Shown here one piece after another: positions 63,701 through 64,000 of a DNA stretch of 64,000 nucleotides (positions are counted from its first letter, which is position 1; every line of letters begins with the position of its first letter). Position numbers and translations under genes: made by a program. The DNA comes from Brachyhypopomus gauderio (lineage: Eukaryota; Chordata; Actinopteri; Gymnotiformes; Hypopomidae), in NCBI RefSeq assembly GCF_052324685.1, contig NC_135212.1, positions 3,666,705 through 3,730,704 of the forward strand, read 5' to 3'. The notes under the pieces were generated by a model that had not been told where the DNA came from, did no database searches, and worked only from the letters and a program-made list of their open reading frames with translations.

Positions 63701-64000
63701 GAGCACTAGAAGGCGTACATGACGAGACTGGTCACATGGGGTATGAAAGAACACTGGAGCTTGCGCGTGCTAGATTTTACTGGCCAAAAATGGCAGTCTC
63801 TGTTGAACACAAATGTAAGACGTGTGAGAGATGCCTTAGGAGGAAATCTCATGCTCAAAGGGCATCTAAGCTTGTAAATATCAAAGTCTATTCACCGCTT
63901 GAATTAGTCTGCATTGATTTTTTATCACTAGAGCCAGACGCCAGTGATACTAGGAATATATCGGTTATTACAGACCATTTTACAAAATATGCCCTTGCAT
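60679..64000 (+). CDS. Ty3/gypsy Pol (protease, RT, RNase H, integrase start), runs off the window
   Basis: Open in one frame from 60679 to the window end, more than 1100 codons, checked codon by codon over almost all of its length. It lies in the -1 frame relative to gag and overlaps it by 34 nt. Protease: CLIDTGSQVTCLS (catalytic DTG at 60901). RT: VVDYRKLNNITKKDAYPLP, LPQGLTNAPATFQ and the AFLDDLIIFS box (FLDD at 62299-62310). RNase H: ILHTDASTTGLGAALYQ, HKLEFLALKWA and LTDNNPLTYV. Integrase: H-x4-H...C-x2-C zinc module from about 63718 (HDETGHMG, CKTCERC), then VCIDFLSL and VITDHFTKY, the first catalytic aspartates. The rest of integrase and the 3' LTR are beyond the edge. An open pol implies a young insertion. 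Confidence 0.93.
60697..60741 (+). promoter_or_regulatory. -1 ribosomal frameshift site with hairpin at the gag-pol overlap
   Basis: Heptamer T TTA AAT (60697-60703) is in the gag phase required for -1 slippage. Four bases later a 13-bp stem begins: TGTAGCCTCTGTT (60708-60720) pairs with AACGGAGGCTACA (60729-60741) with a single G-T wobble and an 8-base loop. The gag stop TAG (60710-60712) lies inside the stem. Slippage would move ribosomes into the pol frame. Confidence 0.85.

Overview
The window looks like nuclear DNA of a teleost fish. It holds spliced vertebrate genes with GT-AG introns, CA/TC/TA microsatellites, and a dense, varied set of fish transposable elements (L2 LINE, Tc1, Tigger-like, hAT and Harbinger elements, BEL/Pao, Ty3/gypsy). 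An ostariophysan is plausible, but I cannot fix the species from sequence alone. Exon models were made by eye from splice signals, reading phase and remembered family similarity; no alignment was run.

Layout. 1.65-7.83 kb (minus): complete 13-exon gtpbp1 (671 codons) with a CpG-rich promoter to about 8.2 kb. 8.2-12.5 kb: intergenic with repeats. 12.52-23.06 kb (plus): complete 18-exon QRICH2/C16orf96-like (DUF4795) coiled-coil gene (907 codons). Its introns carry a pure poly-C acceptor tract, a TC-microsatellite acceptor, a minisatellite, and an L2 LINE with nested insertions behind a GC donor. 27.5-28.4 kb (plus): a compact four-exon gene with a TATA-like box for an unrecognised 73-residue secreted peptide. 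30-32.6 kb: a transposase remnant next to a frameshifted gene of an unrecognised family.

33.4-45.2 kb is a nest of mobile DNA. A minus-strand BEL/Pao element is killed by stops and a frameshift, and its gag is interrupted by a Harbinger-type element carrying a Myb/SANT gene and by a 347-bp element without visible target duplication. Next to it lie an acidic-repeat ORF with an LTR-like tail and a Tigger-like MITE. 46.0-47.5 kb is a nearly intact Tc1 element. 48.5-51.1 kb holds hAT MITEs with perfect target duplications and a solo LTR. 51.9-54.7 kb (minus) is a broken apolipoprotein L-like gene cut by a Tc1 remnant. 55.3-57.4 kb is tandem-repeat rich.

57.6-64.0 kb (plus) is the 5' part of a young Ty3/gypsy element. 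It has a leader with a 149-bp exact duplication, a tRNA-Lys-type primer site, a PNMA-like gag broken by one 13-bp duplication, a -1 frameshift site with a strong hairpin, and an open pol (protease, RT, RNase H, start of integrase) cut by the window edge.

The host genes (gtpbp1, the QRICH2-like gene, the small secreted peptide) show no evident operational link. The main story is host genes embedded in nested, datable transposon layers.
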